Origin: Pyrus communis
Taxonomy: Eukaryota > Streptophyta > Magnoliopsida > Rosales > Rosaceae
Assembly (NCBI RefSeq): GCF_963583255.1
Contig: NC_084804.1
Coordinates: 27,841,061-27,905,060 of the forward strand
Direction: 5' to 3'
Length of the DNA stretch: 64,000 nucleotides
A model generated the notes under the pieces. The model saw nothing but the letters and a program-made list of their open reading frames with translations, had not been told where the DNA came from and ran no database searches. This document shows positions 11,432 to 22,659 of the stretch, piece by piece. Position 1 is the stretch's first letter. Every line of letters begins with the position of its first letter. The translations under genes were made by a program, and so were the position numbers.

Positions 11432-12384
11432 CTGAGTAGACAATATTTCACAAACAATGAGTTGTTATGGGATGTAGGGGTGCAAGTTGTTGATCTTCAC
11501 CATGAGGCTTAGAGTTCAACCCCATCGATGGCATTTTTTTATAATATTTTTAATTATATGAGAGAATGAAGTCACTGGCTGCCGGATCATCCCACCGGCT
11601 GATCATTGTCACTGAAAAATCCTGTCGTCCGGTTGCTGCCGTAAAATCTCGCTGGCCGGTCGTCTAAAAAGAGAGTAGGATATGGCAATTACGTAAATTG
11701 CACTGTTTTCTTATTAAATAATTTGATTGATTCAATTAGTACGTGAACTAAAAACGTGGTATGAGGTATTTTTTTCTTAAATTGTTTTAAGTAATAATAT
11801 GGCCCGTAATAATATAGATTAGAGGTGGAGTAGACGGGAAGGGAACTCATTCCTTCTAATCCATTTCAGAGAAGATGAATAGATAAGGTTACAAATATAC
11901 AAATATACATATAGATAAGAGAACTCATTCCTTGTATTTAAGAAATTGAAATACAAATATACAACAGATTCATTTAGCAATAACACTTTTCAGGTTGTGT
12001 ACATATGGATAGAGATCTACAGCAGCCACCAACAAAATGATAAGTGCGGCACCTACTTCAGAGACTCATTGCATGCTACATGTTTACAGAGAAAAACGGG
12101 ACACAACATAATGATGATACAGGTGAGATAATGTATGCCCATCGGAGACGCATAACTTTCAACGACCAAGCCTTGTGTTTTCCCCACCTTTACTTAAGTA
12201 CTAAGTTTCTTGCAAAGGCAACACGGTACAACCTAACTGCACAAGGATAAGGAAGCAGCAAACCCTAAAATTATATTCAAAATCACTTGGAAAAGATGGT
12301 CGATATTTTAGTCAGAAAAAATGCATCCAATGAATCCTATCATCTTCTCTCAGTACAGAGTAAGAAATCAAATCACCTTCATAC

Positions 12385-12819
12385 CTATTGAGTTGAATCG
12401 TCAGAGAATCTACTATCAAAAGGAGTTGACGGATGAGAATGTGCTGCACCAGCAGTAGTTCCAGAGCCATGTTGAAGTTCTATAACAAGCCATCGAACTG
12501 CTTTACTCATCTGTTCCAACCGAACCGCACTAATGGGTGGCAGACCAGTTGCAGTTTGCCCAGTCTTCCCAGCCACCAAGCCAGTTGCCTCATCCACCAG
12601 GCACTCTGATCCAATCCTTTGCTTCACGGACTCCACAAACTCCTCCGCTTGATCACAAGTGACTCTGAAAAGTTCCCACTTCTGCTTAAAATTCTCAAGA
12701 GCAGCATCTGTGGCCGCTGTTTTCTGACCACCAGAAGTTTCCTTGGATTCGAGCACATTAGCTGCTGCAACAACGAACTCTTGGTGTGCACTATTTAGCG
12801 AATCTACAATGCTGTCCAT
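12385..12819 (-). CDS. MED32: Mediator complex subunit 32 (copy 1)
   Basis: Encodes 144 residues starting MDSIVDSLNSAHQEF and ending RFSDDSTQ, the length and layout of plant MED32 (about 145 residues). Recognisable conserved blocks are FKQKWELFRVTCDQAEEF (mid-protein, helical), VKQRIGSECLVDEATG, and LPPISAVRLEQMSKAVRWLV near the C-terminus. MED32 is a small plant Mediator tail-module subunit that helps link transcription factors to RNA polymerase II in the nucleus. The start is the methionine after an acceptor-like CATTAG, not the upstream ATG of the longer open frame, because the extra 24 residues fall in intron and 5'UTR sequence. The coding region is a single exon. A 5'UTR intron (12,837-14,185) joins it to a 5'UTR exon from 14,186. 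Copy 1 is the copy with a complete upstream region. Confidence 0.92.
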   Translation of the reverse strand: MDSIVDSLNSAHQEFVVAAANVLESKETSGGQKTAATDAALENFKQKWELFRVTCDQAEEFVESVKQRIGSECLVDEATGLVAGKTGQTATGLPPISAVRLEQMSKAVRWLVIELQHGSGTTAGAAHSHPSTPFDSRFSDDSTQ

Positions 12820-12836
12820 TTTGAGGCTCGTACTTC

Positions 12837-14185
12837 CTAATGAATATAGTAAAAATGTTAGGAAACTACTGAGGAAGCTAATAATTTGCATAAATGCAGA
12901 TAACTAAGAGATCTTATGTCCCTTCAAACCTGGGTTTACAAAGCATACATTCAAATAACAAAGTCCATTAGATGCAGAAACTAAATTCAAAAGGGAAACT
13001 TTTTACGATATGATGGTAACATACAAAGACTGATCAGCATTCATTAAAGGGACAAGAAAGCAGACGAGTAGGTTTGGAATCGGCTTTAAAGGATAGCGGG
13101 AAAGGCACAAATCTCAAAAAATTAAACAGAAAAGATAACAAATAAAAGGAAGATAGTCAACACTGCTTCCTTTTGTGATGTTTGACACACAACAATGTGT
13201 TACATGTCTTCCAGTCTTATCGTCAAAACGTAAGACATGCCACACTATTCAGACAACCCAAGGAGGACTCAATAAGGAAAAGATTAAGTTAGTAGCAGCT
13301 TTCTTTTATGCCTCCAAATCTATTAAATACCTCCAATTTTATGCTCCAAGCTATCAAGCATGGCTAGTACACCATTAACTACATGAAATGAATACATGCT
13401 ATTGCGCATACAGATCTATGATTGAATAGCAAGAAGAGAGTAATTAGGTCACAGAATCAAAGTCCTACCAATAATAAGAATAACAAGAGCATCTTTGAAA
13501 AAATAAAGGAACAACAGAAGCCAAAGTTTAAACTAATCACAACTATTTTAGATACAGATCAACGATTCATCCTCGTGTACATATAATTTGATATATGACA
13601 TACCGACATGTCAACCAGTTTGTCCAAATATACAAACGCATCAGCAGAAAACAAAGGTTTTGTACACTACAAGCAAGGTGAATACAGCAACAAGGCATCT
13701 CTTTTCCAAACTCTGGATATAAGGGTCAAAAAACTATTTTATAAACACAGCAATTTCCACGCAAATACACTACAGCTCAATACTTCTGACTTCCTTATTT
13801 ATCCTCCTCATAGAGGCTCCCTCTTTCCTCCTCTTAGAGGCTCCCTCTTTCCTCCAAACGAAATTCAATCCCTTCTTCAACAAATATACAAAGCAAACTC
13901 CAATAGAGAATCTAAGAATAATTTAAAATCAATGTCAATAATTACCAGTAAATTCGAATATGACTGCATATAGAAAATTAGAAAGAGAAACCATCTTTTG
14001 GGAAAGCAAGTATGCTATTTTTATATCTCTACGGGGTGGGCTTAAGAATCGCGACACAAGTGAAGGGTAACTAAATTATCATACAATCGCGACACAATAT
14101 TATTGGGAAAAGTAAATATCATACAATCTCGGCACAGAAACAACACAAACTAACCTAAACAACGGAATTGAAGAACTGAAATTAC
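12837..14185 (-). other. MED32 5'UTR intron, copy 1
   Basis: Minus-strand donor GG|GTAATTTC at 14,186/14,185 and acceptor CATTAG|GAAG at 12,837/12,836, 1,349 bp. No other exon recognised inside, although unseen non-coding exons cannot be excluded. Contains a 24 bp tandem duplication of TCCTCTTAGAGGCTCCCTCT type near 13,800-13,855 that copy 2 has only once. Confidence 0.6.
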
Positions 14186-14340
14186 CCGGTGCGGAAGATG
14201 AAGCCGATTGTTATTGAAGATTCAGATAATCGAAGAAGCAGAAATACTTACAACTGATCAGAAGAAACAAAGAAATTCATATGAGATAAAGGACGGCTTG
14301 GATTGGATGGGCAGCCGACCTATTGGGCCGAATATGCGAC
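14186..14340 (-). promoter_or_regulatory. MED32 5'UTR exon and promoter-proximal region, copy 1
   Basis: The segment read on the minus strand ends in GCACCGG before the donor GTAATTTC. It is rich in GAAG/CTTC and preceded by a moderately GC-rich stretch (14,285-14,335, containing GGCAGCCGACC and TTGGGCCG). GGGCC-type motifs are frequent in promoters of plant housekeeping genes. There is no matching sequence in copy 2. The transcription start was not determined. Confidence 0.5.
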
Positions 14341-14344
14341 ATCC

Positions 14345-14607
14345 TTAAAATTTTTTTTTTTTTTTTTTTTTCCACACATGCTTACTAATTAGTCCTGGCA
14401 ATTTCTGACACGACCTGATAATCCGACACGAAATTCACATGTGTTCGGATCGACACGATAACTAATCGGGTCGTTATCGGGTAACCCAATAAGCACCTGT
14501 CAAGATAACGGGTAACTCTGGTTGATTCGGTATACACGTGGGTAACACGATACACGATAAGTAGAATATTATTTTTATAATTTTATAACCCTAAAAAAAT
14601 ACTGTAA

Positions 14608-14648
<41 letters not shown>

Positions 14649-14671
14649 TTAACAATTTTATACCCTTAAAA

Positions 14672-14703
<32 letters not shown>

Positions 14704-14749
14704 TAAATTTACTATAATAATTATACCCCCAAAATATTAACTATCTATA

Positions 14750-14791
<42 letters not shown>

Positions 14792-15202
14792 TTTTGAATT
14801 AAATTTTATAAAAACTATAATAATTATTAATTAATATGCATTCATTGATTTGATTCCATAATTGATAATTTCAAAAAGGGAGGGAAAATGATACTGATAA
14901 GAAAAGTTGAAAAGGAAACAAAAAAGAGAGGAAATTAGGGAAAGATGGGTAGGTACCGTAGGCGGCTGTCAGAAGGAAAAGTAAAAATTATAAGAAAAGT
15001 TGAAAAGGAAACAAAAAAGAGAGGGAAAATGAAAATTAATAGAAGTGGTGAGATTTTTTTTTTTTTTTATTTTAAGTTATTAACTTTTTATCACATATAT
15101 GACATATCTCACTATTTTTATAATGACTCACGTGATGTACTACTCTGTATACCAATCAATTATATGTACAAAATAAATAGATTTAAATCTACTTAATAAA
15201 AA

Positions 15203-15230
<28 letters not shown>
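14345..15230. repeat. AT microsatellites and dispersed repeat fragment
   Basis: Starts with a T-run (about 14,348-14,371), then a stretch with recurring CGGGT, CACGATA and GACACGA motifs (14,386-14,560), a type seen in dispersed plant repeats. Long TA dinucleotide tracts follow at about 14,612-14,643, 14,679-14,702, 14,757-14,787 and 15,202-15,228. A direct repeat of AAAAGTTGAAAAGGAAAC occurs near 14,902 and 14,996. No gene seen. Confidence 0.7.
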
Positions 15231-15236
<6 letters not shown>

Positions 15237-18200
15237 CATTGAACTTGATGGGATACGAATTCTCCGAAACTAATTTCAATGATCCCAACCGTCAAACTTG
15301 TTTGTATATGCTTCGAGATCACATAAGCAAAAAATTGCAAAAAACAAACATTCATATATCAAGTAACGGGACAAAGCTTTTCGACGGTTATAAACGAAAA
15401 ATCACAATTTAACGGTTATTTTAACTTCGATTTTGATGATTTTTTATAGCTACACTCATTGACCTTATATGAATACAATGAATGAATTTGATCTTCAATT
15501 TAAAATATTTACACAAGTGGATACCACAAAATCTTATGTTATACTTGATGAAAGTATAAATAAACTCTTAAGTGTTAGTCAATCTATTGTTTTTATGGGA
15601 TACGAATTCTCCGAAACTAATTTCAAAGATCCCAACCGTCAAACTTGTTTGTATATGCTTTGAGATCACATCAGCAAAAAATCACAAAAAACAAACATTC
15701 AGAGATCAAGTAACGGGACAAAGCTTTTCGACGGTTATAAACGAAAAATCACGATTTAAGGGTTATTTTAACTCCAATTTTGATAATTTTTTACAGCTAC
15801 ACTCCTTGACCCTATGTAGTATCCCACATCGCCCGTGAGGGCGTGGTCTTTGGGCCTTATATATCCATTGCCAACCTTAAGTTTCAACTAGGCCCTCCAC
15901 TGCTGTGACATAGTCACAGAGTGGGGACAAAACCGTGAGTGGGGTCGGACCGGTGCGCCGGGTTCCACCACAGAGCGGACAATATAGTTGCAGACGTTTC
16001 CGTTGCGTTACTCTGAACTAGGCCTTTTGTGGACTCCCTGAGGGGAGAGCAGGCGCTGGCTATGGCTGAGTACCGGTCCACAGAAACAAAACCGTGCGGT
16101 AGCTCTGTCTTCGGGCAGGGAATGCCAAAGCGAACAATATCGTTGGAGCTTGAGGGTTGGGATGTGACAATTTGGTATCAGAGCCAGACTCACGGTCGTG
16201 GTGTGCCGACGAGGACGTCGGGCTCCCTAAAGGGGGTGGATTGTAGTATCCCACATCGCCCGTGAGGGCGTGGTCTTTGGGCCTTATATATCCATTGCCA
16301 ACCTTAAGTTTCAACTAGGCCCTCCACTGCTGTGACATAGTCACAGAGTGGGGACAAAACCGTGAGTGGGGTCGGACCGGTGCACCGGGTTCCACCACAG
16401 AGCGGACAATATAGTTGCAGACGTTTCCGTTGCGTTACTCTGAACTAGGCCTTTTGTGGACTCCCTGAGGGGAGAGCAAGCGCTGGCTACGGCTGAGTAC
16501 CGGTCCACAGAAACAAAACCGTGCGGTAGCTCTGTCTTCGGGCAGGGAATGCCAAAGCGGACAATATCGTTGGAGCTTGAGGGTTGGGATGTGACACCCT
16601 ATATGAATACAATGAATAAATTTGATCTTCAATTTAAAATATTTACACAAGTAAATACCACAACATCTTATGTTATACTTAATGAAAGTATAAATAAACT
16701 AAGTGTTAGTCAATCTATCATTTTGATGGGATACGAATTATCCGAAACTAATTTCAACGATCCCAACCGTCAAACTTGTTTGTATATGCTTCGAGATCAC
16801 ATCAGCAAAAAATCACAAAAAACAACACATTCAGAGATCAAGTAACAGGAGAAAGCATTTCGACGGTTATAAACGAAAAATCACGATTTAACGGTTATTT
16901 TAACTCTGATTTTGATGATTTTTTACAATCACACTCCTTGACTCTATATGAATACAATGAATGAATTTGATCTTCAATTTAAAATATTTACACTAGTGGA
17001 TACCATAAAATCTTATATTATACTTAATGAAAGTATAAATAAACTTTAAGTGTTAGTCAATCTATCGTTTTGATGGGATACAAATTCTCCGAAACTAATT
17101 TCAACGATCATAACCGTTAAACTTGTTTGTATATGCTTCGAGATCACATTAGAAAAAAATCACAAAAAAAAAAAAATTTAGAGATCAAGTAGACGGACAA
17201 AACTTTTCCACGGTTATAAACGAAAAATCGCGATTTAACGGTTATTTTAACTCCGATTTTGATGATTTTTTACAGCTACACTCCTTGACCCTATATGAAT
17301 ATAATGAATGAACTCGATCTTCAATTTAAAATATTTACACTAGTGGATACCACAAAATCTTATGTTATACTTAATGAAAGTATAAATAAAATCCAAGTGT
17401 TAGTGAATCTATTGTTTTAATAGGATATGCATTCTATGAAACTAGTTTCAACGATCCAACTGTCAAACATGTTTGTATATGCTTTGAGATCGCATACGTC
17501 AAAAATTTCAAAAAACAAACATTCAGAGATCAAGTAACGGCCAAAACTTTTCGACGGTTATTAACGAAAAATCACGATTTAACGGTTATTTTAACTCCGA
17601 TTTTGATGATTTTTTACAACTACACTCCTTGACCCTATATGAATACAATGAATGAATTCGATCTTCAATTTAAAATATTTACACAAGTGGATACCACAAA
17701 ATCTTATGTTATGTTTAATAAAGTATAAATAAACTCTAAGTGTTAGTGAATCTATTGTTTTGATAGTATACGCATTCTACGAAACTAGTTTCAACGATCC
17801 AACCGTCAAACATGTTTGTATATGCTTCGAGATAGCATACGCCAAAAATTTCAAAAAACAAACATTCAGAGATCAAGTAACCGGACAAAACTTTTCAACG
17901 GTTATCAACCACGATTTAACGGTTATTTTAACTCCGATTTTAATGATTTTTTATAGCTACACTCCTTGACCCTATGTGAATATCATGAATGAACTCAATC
18001 TTCAATTTAAAATATTTAAACTAGTGGATAACACAAAATCTTATATTATACTTAATGAAAGTATGAATAAACTTTTAAGTGTTAGTGAATTTATCATTTT
18101 AATGGGATACGCATTCTACGAAACTAATTTCAACAATCCAACCGTCAAACATGTTTGTATATACTTCGAGATCACATAAACCAAAAATTGAAAAAAAACA

Positions 18201-18360
18201 AACATTCAGATATCAAGTAACGAGACAAAAGTTTTCGACGGTTATTATTGAAAAATCATGATTTAACGGATATTTTAACTCCGATTTTGATGACTTTTTA
18301 CAGCCACACTCCTTGACCCTATGTGAATACAATGAATGAATTCGATCTTCAATTTAAAAC
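15231..18360. repeat. Satellite array, ~348 bp unit, seven full-length units
   Basis: The anchor ACGAATTCTCCGAAAC or its variants occurs at about 15,254, 15,601, 16,732, 17,081, 17,428, 17,770 and 18,108; the spacing is 338-349 bp once the inserted TRIM is subtracted. Each unit carries CTCCTTGACCCTATATGAA and TTTTCGACGGTTAT. A partial unit ends at 18,360, directly against gag sequence of the Athila element. Short frames within it are non-coding. Confidence 0.93.
15815..16596 (+). mobile_element. TRIM retrotransposon with Cassandra-like ends but no 5S
   Basis: LTR 15,815-16,169 and LTR 16,242-16,596 (355 bp each; I saw about four differences, so insertion is fairly recent). They start TGTAGTATCCCACATCGCCC and end GGGATGTGACA. 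Primer-binding site TTGGTATCAGAGCC follows LTR1, and AAAGGGGGTGGAT precedes LTR2. Target duplication CCCTA at 15,810-15,814 and 16,597-16,601, cut into the satellite consensus TTGACCCTATAT. No 5S-like block is present in the LTRs. No coding capacity. Confidence 0.92.
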
Positions 18361-18377
18361 CTACACTTCTTAAGTTA

Positions 18378-20096
18378 CTTACCAATTTGTCTCAGGGGCA
18401 AGAAAATCAAAACAAGGTGATGCAAAACCAAGACAAAAGGGTGGACCACTTAGAGAAACAAATAGGGCAGATTGCGGAGTTTGTAGGGCAATTATGAGAC
18501 CAAGGCAAGCTCCCAAGCTCAACCATTGTCAATCCAAAGGGAGGGTTCGAATCTGCCAAAGCAATCACTTTGAGGAGTGGAAAAGAAGTTGGCACTACAT
18601 CCACACCACCCAAAACAAGTCATAATGAAGAAGAAACGTTGCAACATGAAGAGGAGGCTGCAAGCATGCCCATGGCAAAGACACAACCACCTTTGCCGCA
18701 AGCACCTAAGGACCAAAATTCATCCATTCCACCCCATTCGGCCACCAAAGGTAAGTTGGGTTCAAATTCGATTAATTCTAACCCCATTCCACCCAATGTT
18801 CCTTTTCCTCACAGATTTTTGCAAACAAAGAAGGAGGAGCATGAGAAAGACATTCTTGAGACGTTTAGGAAAGTTTAAGTCAATATCCCGCTCCTAGATG
18901 CCATAAAGCAAGTGCCCAAATACGCCAAGTTCTTGAAGGAATTATGCACTACAAGAAAGAGGGCTTCAAATAAAGAAGTAGTGAGGGTAAGTGAAAACGT
19001 TTCCGCCATTTTACAAAGAAAGTTACCACCAAAGTGCAAGGATCCAGGTAGCTTTACAATTCCTTGTATTATTGGCCAAACTAAGTTCGAACATGCTATG
19101 TTAGACTTAGGAGCTTCAATTAACGTCATGCCATACTCTATTTATGCTTCAATGAACCTTGGAGAATTGAAAAATGATGGTGTGATTATTCAATTGGCCG
19201 ATAGATCTAATGCCTATCCAAAGGGCGTACTGGAAGATATCTTAGTGCAGGTGAATAATTTAACCTTTCCGGCGGATTTCTACGTTCTTGAAATGGAAGA
19301 AACCACCCATGCTTCATCCTTGCCGCTTCTTCTTGGGAGGCCATTCATGAAGACGGCCCGAACTAAGATAGACGTGTTCAAAGGCACTTTAACAATGGAA
19401 TTTGATGGGGAAGTGATTGATTTTAATATTTCTGAAACTATGAGATTTCCTAATGATGATCACTCATGTTTCTCTATTGATATTCTTGATTCTTTGGCAC
19501 AGGAACACCTTGATGAATTACATGGAGATGCACTTGAAACGGTCATTACAAATGGCGTAGAATTGAAGGATCACATGGCTGCCACCATAGCAACCCACAA
19601 CACACAAGTGAAATCCCATGCCGTGGCCTTTAATGAGGAAATCATTGAGACCGTAGCAGCCCTAGAGTCATTGCCACAGCTCCAAGGTAAGTTCCCTAGT
19701 CCAATCTCAATTCCAATTTCAACTAACAAGTTGCTTCCTTCTATAGAACAACCACATACCCTTGAGCTTAAACCATTGCCAAATCACTTGAAGTATGTGT
19801 TCTTGGGCGAGCAAGACACACTGCCCGTCATTATAGCATCCTCACTCACCGCACAAGAGGAGGAGAAATTGGTGAGGGTTCTCAAAGAGCACAAGACGGC
19901 CATTGGGTGGACTTTGGCCGATATCAAGGGCATAAGCCCTACCACGTGCATGCATCGAATTCTCATGGAAGAAGGCGCCAAACCATCAAGGGAAGCCCAA
20001 CTTCGACTCAACCCACCAATGATGGAAGTAGTGAAGAAGGAAATCATCAAACTAATTGATTATGGCGTCATCTATCCTATCTTGGATTGTTGTTGA
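18378..20096 (+). pseudogene. Athila gag C-terminal part and protease
   Basis: The gag remnant reads LEKQIGQIAEFVGQL near its start, then a proline-rich stretch, then RFLQTKKEEHEKDILETFRKV. A TAA at 18,876-18,878 interrupts the frame in place of a glutamine codon, and the sequence goes on with VNIPLLDAIKQVPKYAKFL. The protease has the family's DLGASINVMPYSIYASMNLG (in place of the usual D-T/S-G) and LLLGRPFMKTARTKID. The frame ends with a TGA at 20,094-20,096 where a tryptophan is expected before VSPVQVVPKKSG of reverse transcriptase. Confidence 0.85.
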
Positions 20097-21471
20097 GTTT
20101 CACCGGTCCAAGTAGTTCCCAAGAAGTCCGGAGTCACGGTGGTGAAAAATGAGGAAGATGAACTTGTGCCTACACGCATTCAAACCGGTTGGAGAGTATG
20201 CATTGACTATAGGAAGCTAAATGCCGCAACAAGGAAAGATCACTTCCCTTTGCCATTCATCAATCAAATGCTTGAAAGGTTAGCCGGTCATTCTTTTTAT
20301 TGTTTTCTTGATGGTTATTCGGGTTATAATCAAATTATCATAGCGCCGGATGATCAAGAAAAGATCACCTTTACTTGTCCATTTGGTACTTTTGCATATC
20401 GTCGTATGCCATTTGGTTTATGCAATGCACCGGCCACTTTTCAACGATGCATGGTAAGTATATTCTCGGATTATGTTGAGAAGATAACTGAAGTGTTTAT
20501 GGATGATTTTAGTGTGTTTGGAGACTCATTTGATGATTGTTTGCATAATCTTACTTTAATCTTGAAAAGATGCATGGAAACTAACCTTGTTTTAAATTGG
20601 GAAAAATGTCATTTTATGGTTAAACAAGGCATAGTTTTGGGTCATATTATCTCTGAAAAAGGAATTGAAGTTGATAAGTCTAAAATAGATCTTGTACGTT
20701 ACTTACCCTCTCCTACTTCGGTTAGAGAGGTTCGTTCTTTTCTTGGCCATGCAGGATTCTATAGGCGATTTATCAAGGATTTCTCCAAGATTGCACAACC
20801 CCTGTGCCGTCTCCTACAAAAAAAAAGTGGCTTTTGAGTTCAACGAGGAGTGTGAGAAGGCATTCAAGCATCTCAAAGACATGCTTACCACGGCACCCAT
20901 CATCATGCCACCAGATTGGACGTTGCATTTTGAGCTAATGTGTGATGCATCCGATTATGCAATAGGGGCTGTTTTGGGCCAAAGGAAGAACAAGCAACCA
21001 CACGTTATATATTATGCTTCCCGGACCTTAAATGATGCTCAATTAAACTACTCTACCACTAAAAAAGAACTTCTTGCCGTTGTCTTTGCTTTAGATAAGT
21101 TTCGTTCATATTTACTTGGCACTAATGTAATTGTATATTCTGACCATGTAGCTCTTAGGTACTTATTCACCAAAAAGGAGGCCAAACCAAGGCTCATTCG
21201 ATGGATGCTTCTTCTCCAAGAGTTTGACATTGAAATTCGAGACAAGAAAGGGAGTGCGAACGTGGTTGCTGATCATCTAAGTCGTTTGGTGTGCAATGAG
21301 GACTCTTTACCCATCCAAGAGACATTCCCTGATGAGCAATTGATGTCCATTAAGGTATGTGAACCTTGGTATGCCGATTTGGTCAATTTTTTGGTGTCAA
21401 AACGTGTTCCAAGTACCCTAGCTAGGCACCAACGTGATAAATTAAGGAAAGAGGCACGATTTTATGTATAG
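20097..21471 (+). pseudogene. Athila reverse transcriptase and RNase H
   Basis: Reverse transcriptase: GWRVCIDYRKLNAATRKDHF, FLDGYSGYNQI, FGLCNAPATFQRCM and the catalytic FMDDFSVFG. An A-run at about 20,818-20,826 causes a frameshift at the end of this domain. RNase H continues in the next frame with [22 protein letters not shown] and [10 protein letters not shown] carrying the acidic residues, followed by [12 protein letters not shown] at 21,469-21,471 replaces an expected tryptophan codon. Confidence 0.87.
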
Positions 21472-22659
21472 GATGACCCATATTTGTGGAAGTTTTGTGC
21501 AGATCAGATTGTGCGTCGTTGTGTGCATGATTGTGAGTTTAATTCGATTCTAACCATTTGTCACACTTATGCAAGTGGGGGACATTTTGGCACACAACGC
21601 ACTGCCCTTAAAGTGTTAGAATGTGGTTTTTATTGGCCTACAATCTTTAAAGATGCTAGAACTTTTTGTTTAACTTGTGATCGTTGTCAACGAATGGGAA
21701 ATATAGGTGCAAGGGACCAAATGCCACAAACACCTATCTTTAATGTTGAAATTTTTGATGTTTGGGGCATTGATTTCATGGGCCATTTCCCATCTTCGTT
21801 TGGTTTTACTTATATTTTTCTTGCGGTGGATTATGTCTCAAAATGGGTGAAAGCCAAGGCCACCCGTACTAATGATTCTAGAGTTGTTGCAGATTTTATA
21901 AAGACTAACATTTTTGCTAGATTTGGGATGCCTCGAGTGCTTATTAGTGATGGAGGGTCTCATTTTTGCAATCGTACCATAAAGGCCTTGCTCAAGAAGT
22001 ATCAAGTCACACATAAGGTTTCAACACCTTACCATCCCCAAACCAATGGCCAAGCCGAGGTGTCCAATAGAGAAATCAAGCAAATCTTGGAAAAGACCGT
22101 TGGACCAACAAGAAAAGATTGGAGTGTGCGTTTGGAGGATGCATTATGGGCTTATAGAACGGCTTACAAGAAACTCATAGGCATGTCCACTTTTCGGCTA
22201 GTCTATGGCAAACCATGTCATCTCCCCGTGGAGTTAGAACACAAGGCTCATTGGGCAATCAAGACATTCAACATGGACATAGATGCGGCTGGAACGCATA
22301 GAAAATTGCAATTGAATGAACTTGAGGAGCTTAGGCGTGAAGCATATGAGAATGCTTGCATTTACAAGGAAAAGACCAAAGCTTTCCATGACAAGATGAT
22401 CCGAAGCAAAACATTCTCCATAGGGCAAAAAGTTTTACTTTTTAATTCTCGCCTTCGTTTATTTCCTGGTAAGTTACGTTCTAAGTGGATTGGACCTTTT
22501 GTTGTTACTAATGTTTTTCCACATGGCGCAATTCAAATCCAAAGCTTGAGGAATGGCCAAGAATTCAAGGTGAATAGGCATCGTTTGAAGCCCTATTATG
22601 CAAATGTTGAAGGGCAAGTTGTGGAGGACATCACCCTCCATGTCATGGGCTCCAAGTAA
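21472..22659 (+). pseudogene. Athila integrase
   Basis: Zinc-binding HHCC region ([11 protein letters not shown] then CLTCDRCQ), catalytic DDE residues in [19 protein letters not shown] and [11 protein letters not shown], and a C-terminal [19 protein letters not shown] chromatin/DNA-binding region ending [10 protein letters not shown]. The domain itself is intact over 391 codons but is separated from reverse transcriptase by a stop codon. Confidence 0.88.

Larger units (their letters stand above)
1..14152. repeat. Segmental duplication, copy 1 (left part outside window)
   Basis: Direct repeat of 47,955-61,985. Position 1 pairs with 47,955. The offset is 47,954 at the left, about 47,442 at the Cassandra element and 47,389 at MED32, and the changes are explained by individual indels. 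Homology is continuous across gag, a solo LTR, a hAT-like element, Cassandra, two small coding regions and MED32. It ends close to 14,152, where copy 1 continues into the MED32 5'UTR exon and copy 2 does not. The left boundary lies outside the window, so the unit may be larger than 14 kb. Confidence 0.95.

Noticed and set aside
12820..12891. 24-residue hydrophobic N-terminal extension of MED32
   Set aside because: It lies across the 5'UTR intron acceptor; known MED32 starts at MDxIVDSL.
15231..18360. CRISPR-like or protein-coding repeat array
   Set aside because: Units of about 348 bp without short spacers, in a plant genome. Reading frames in the units are short and not kept in phase, so this is a satellite.
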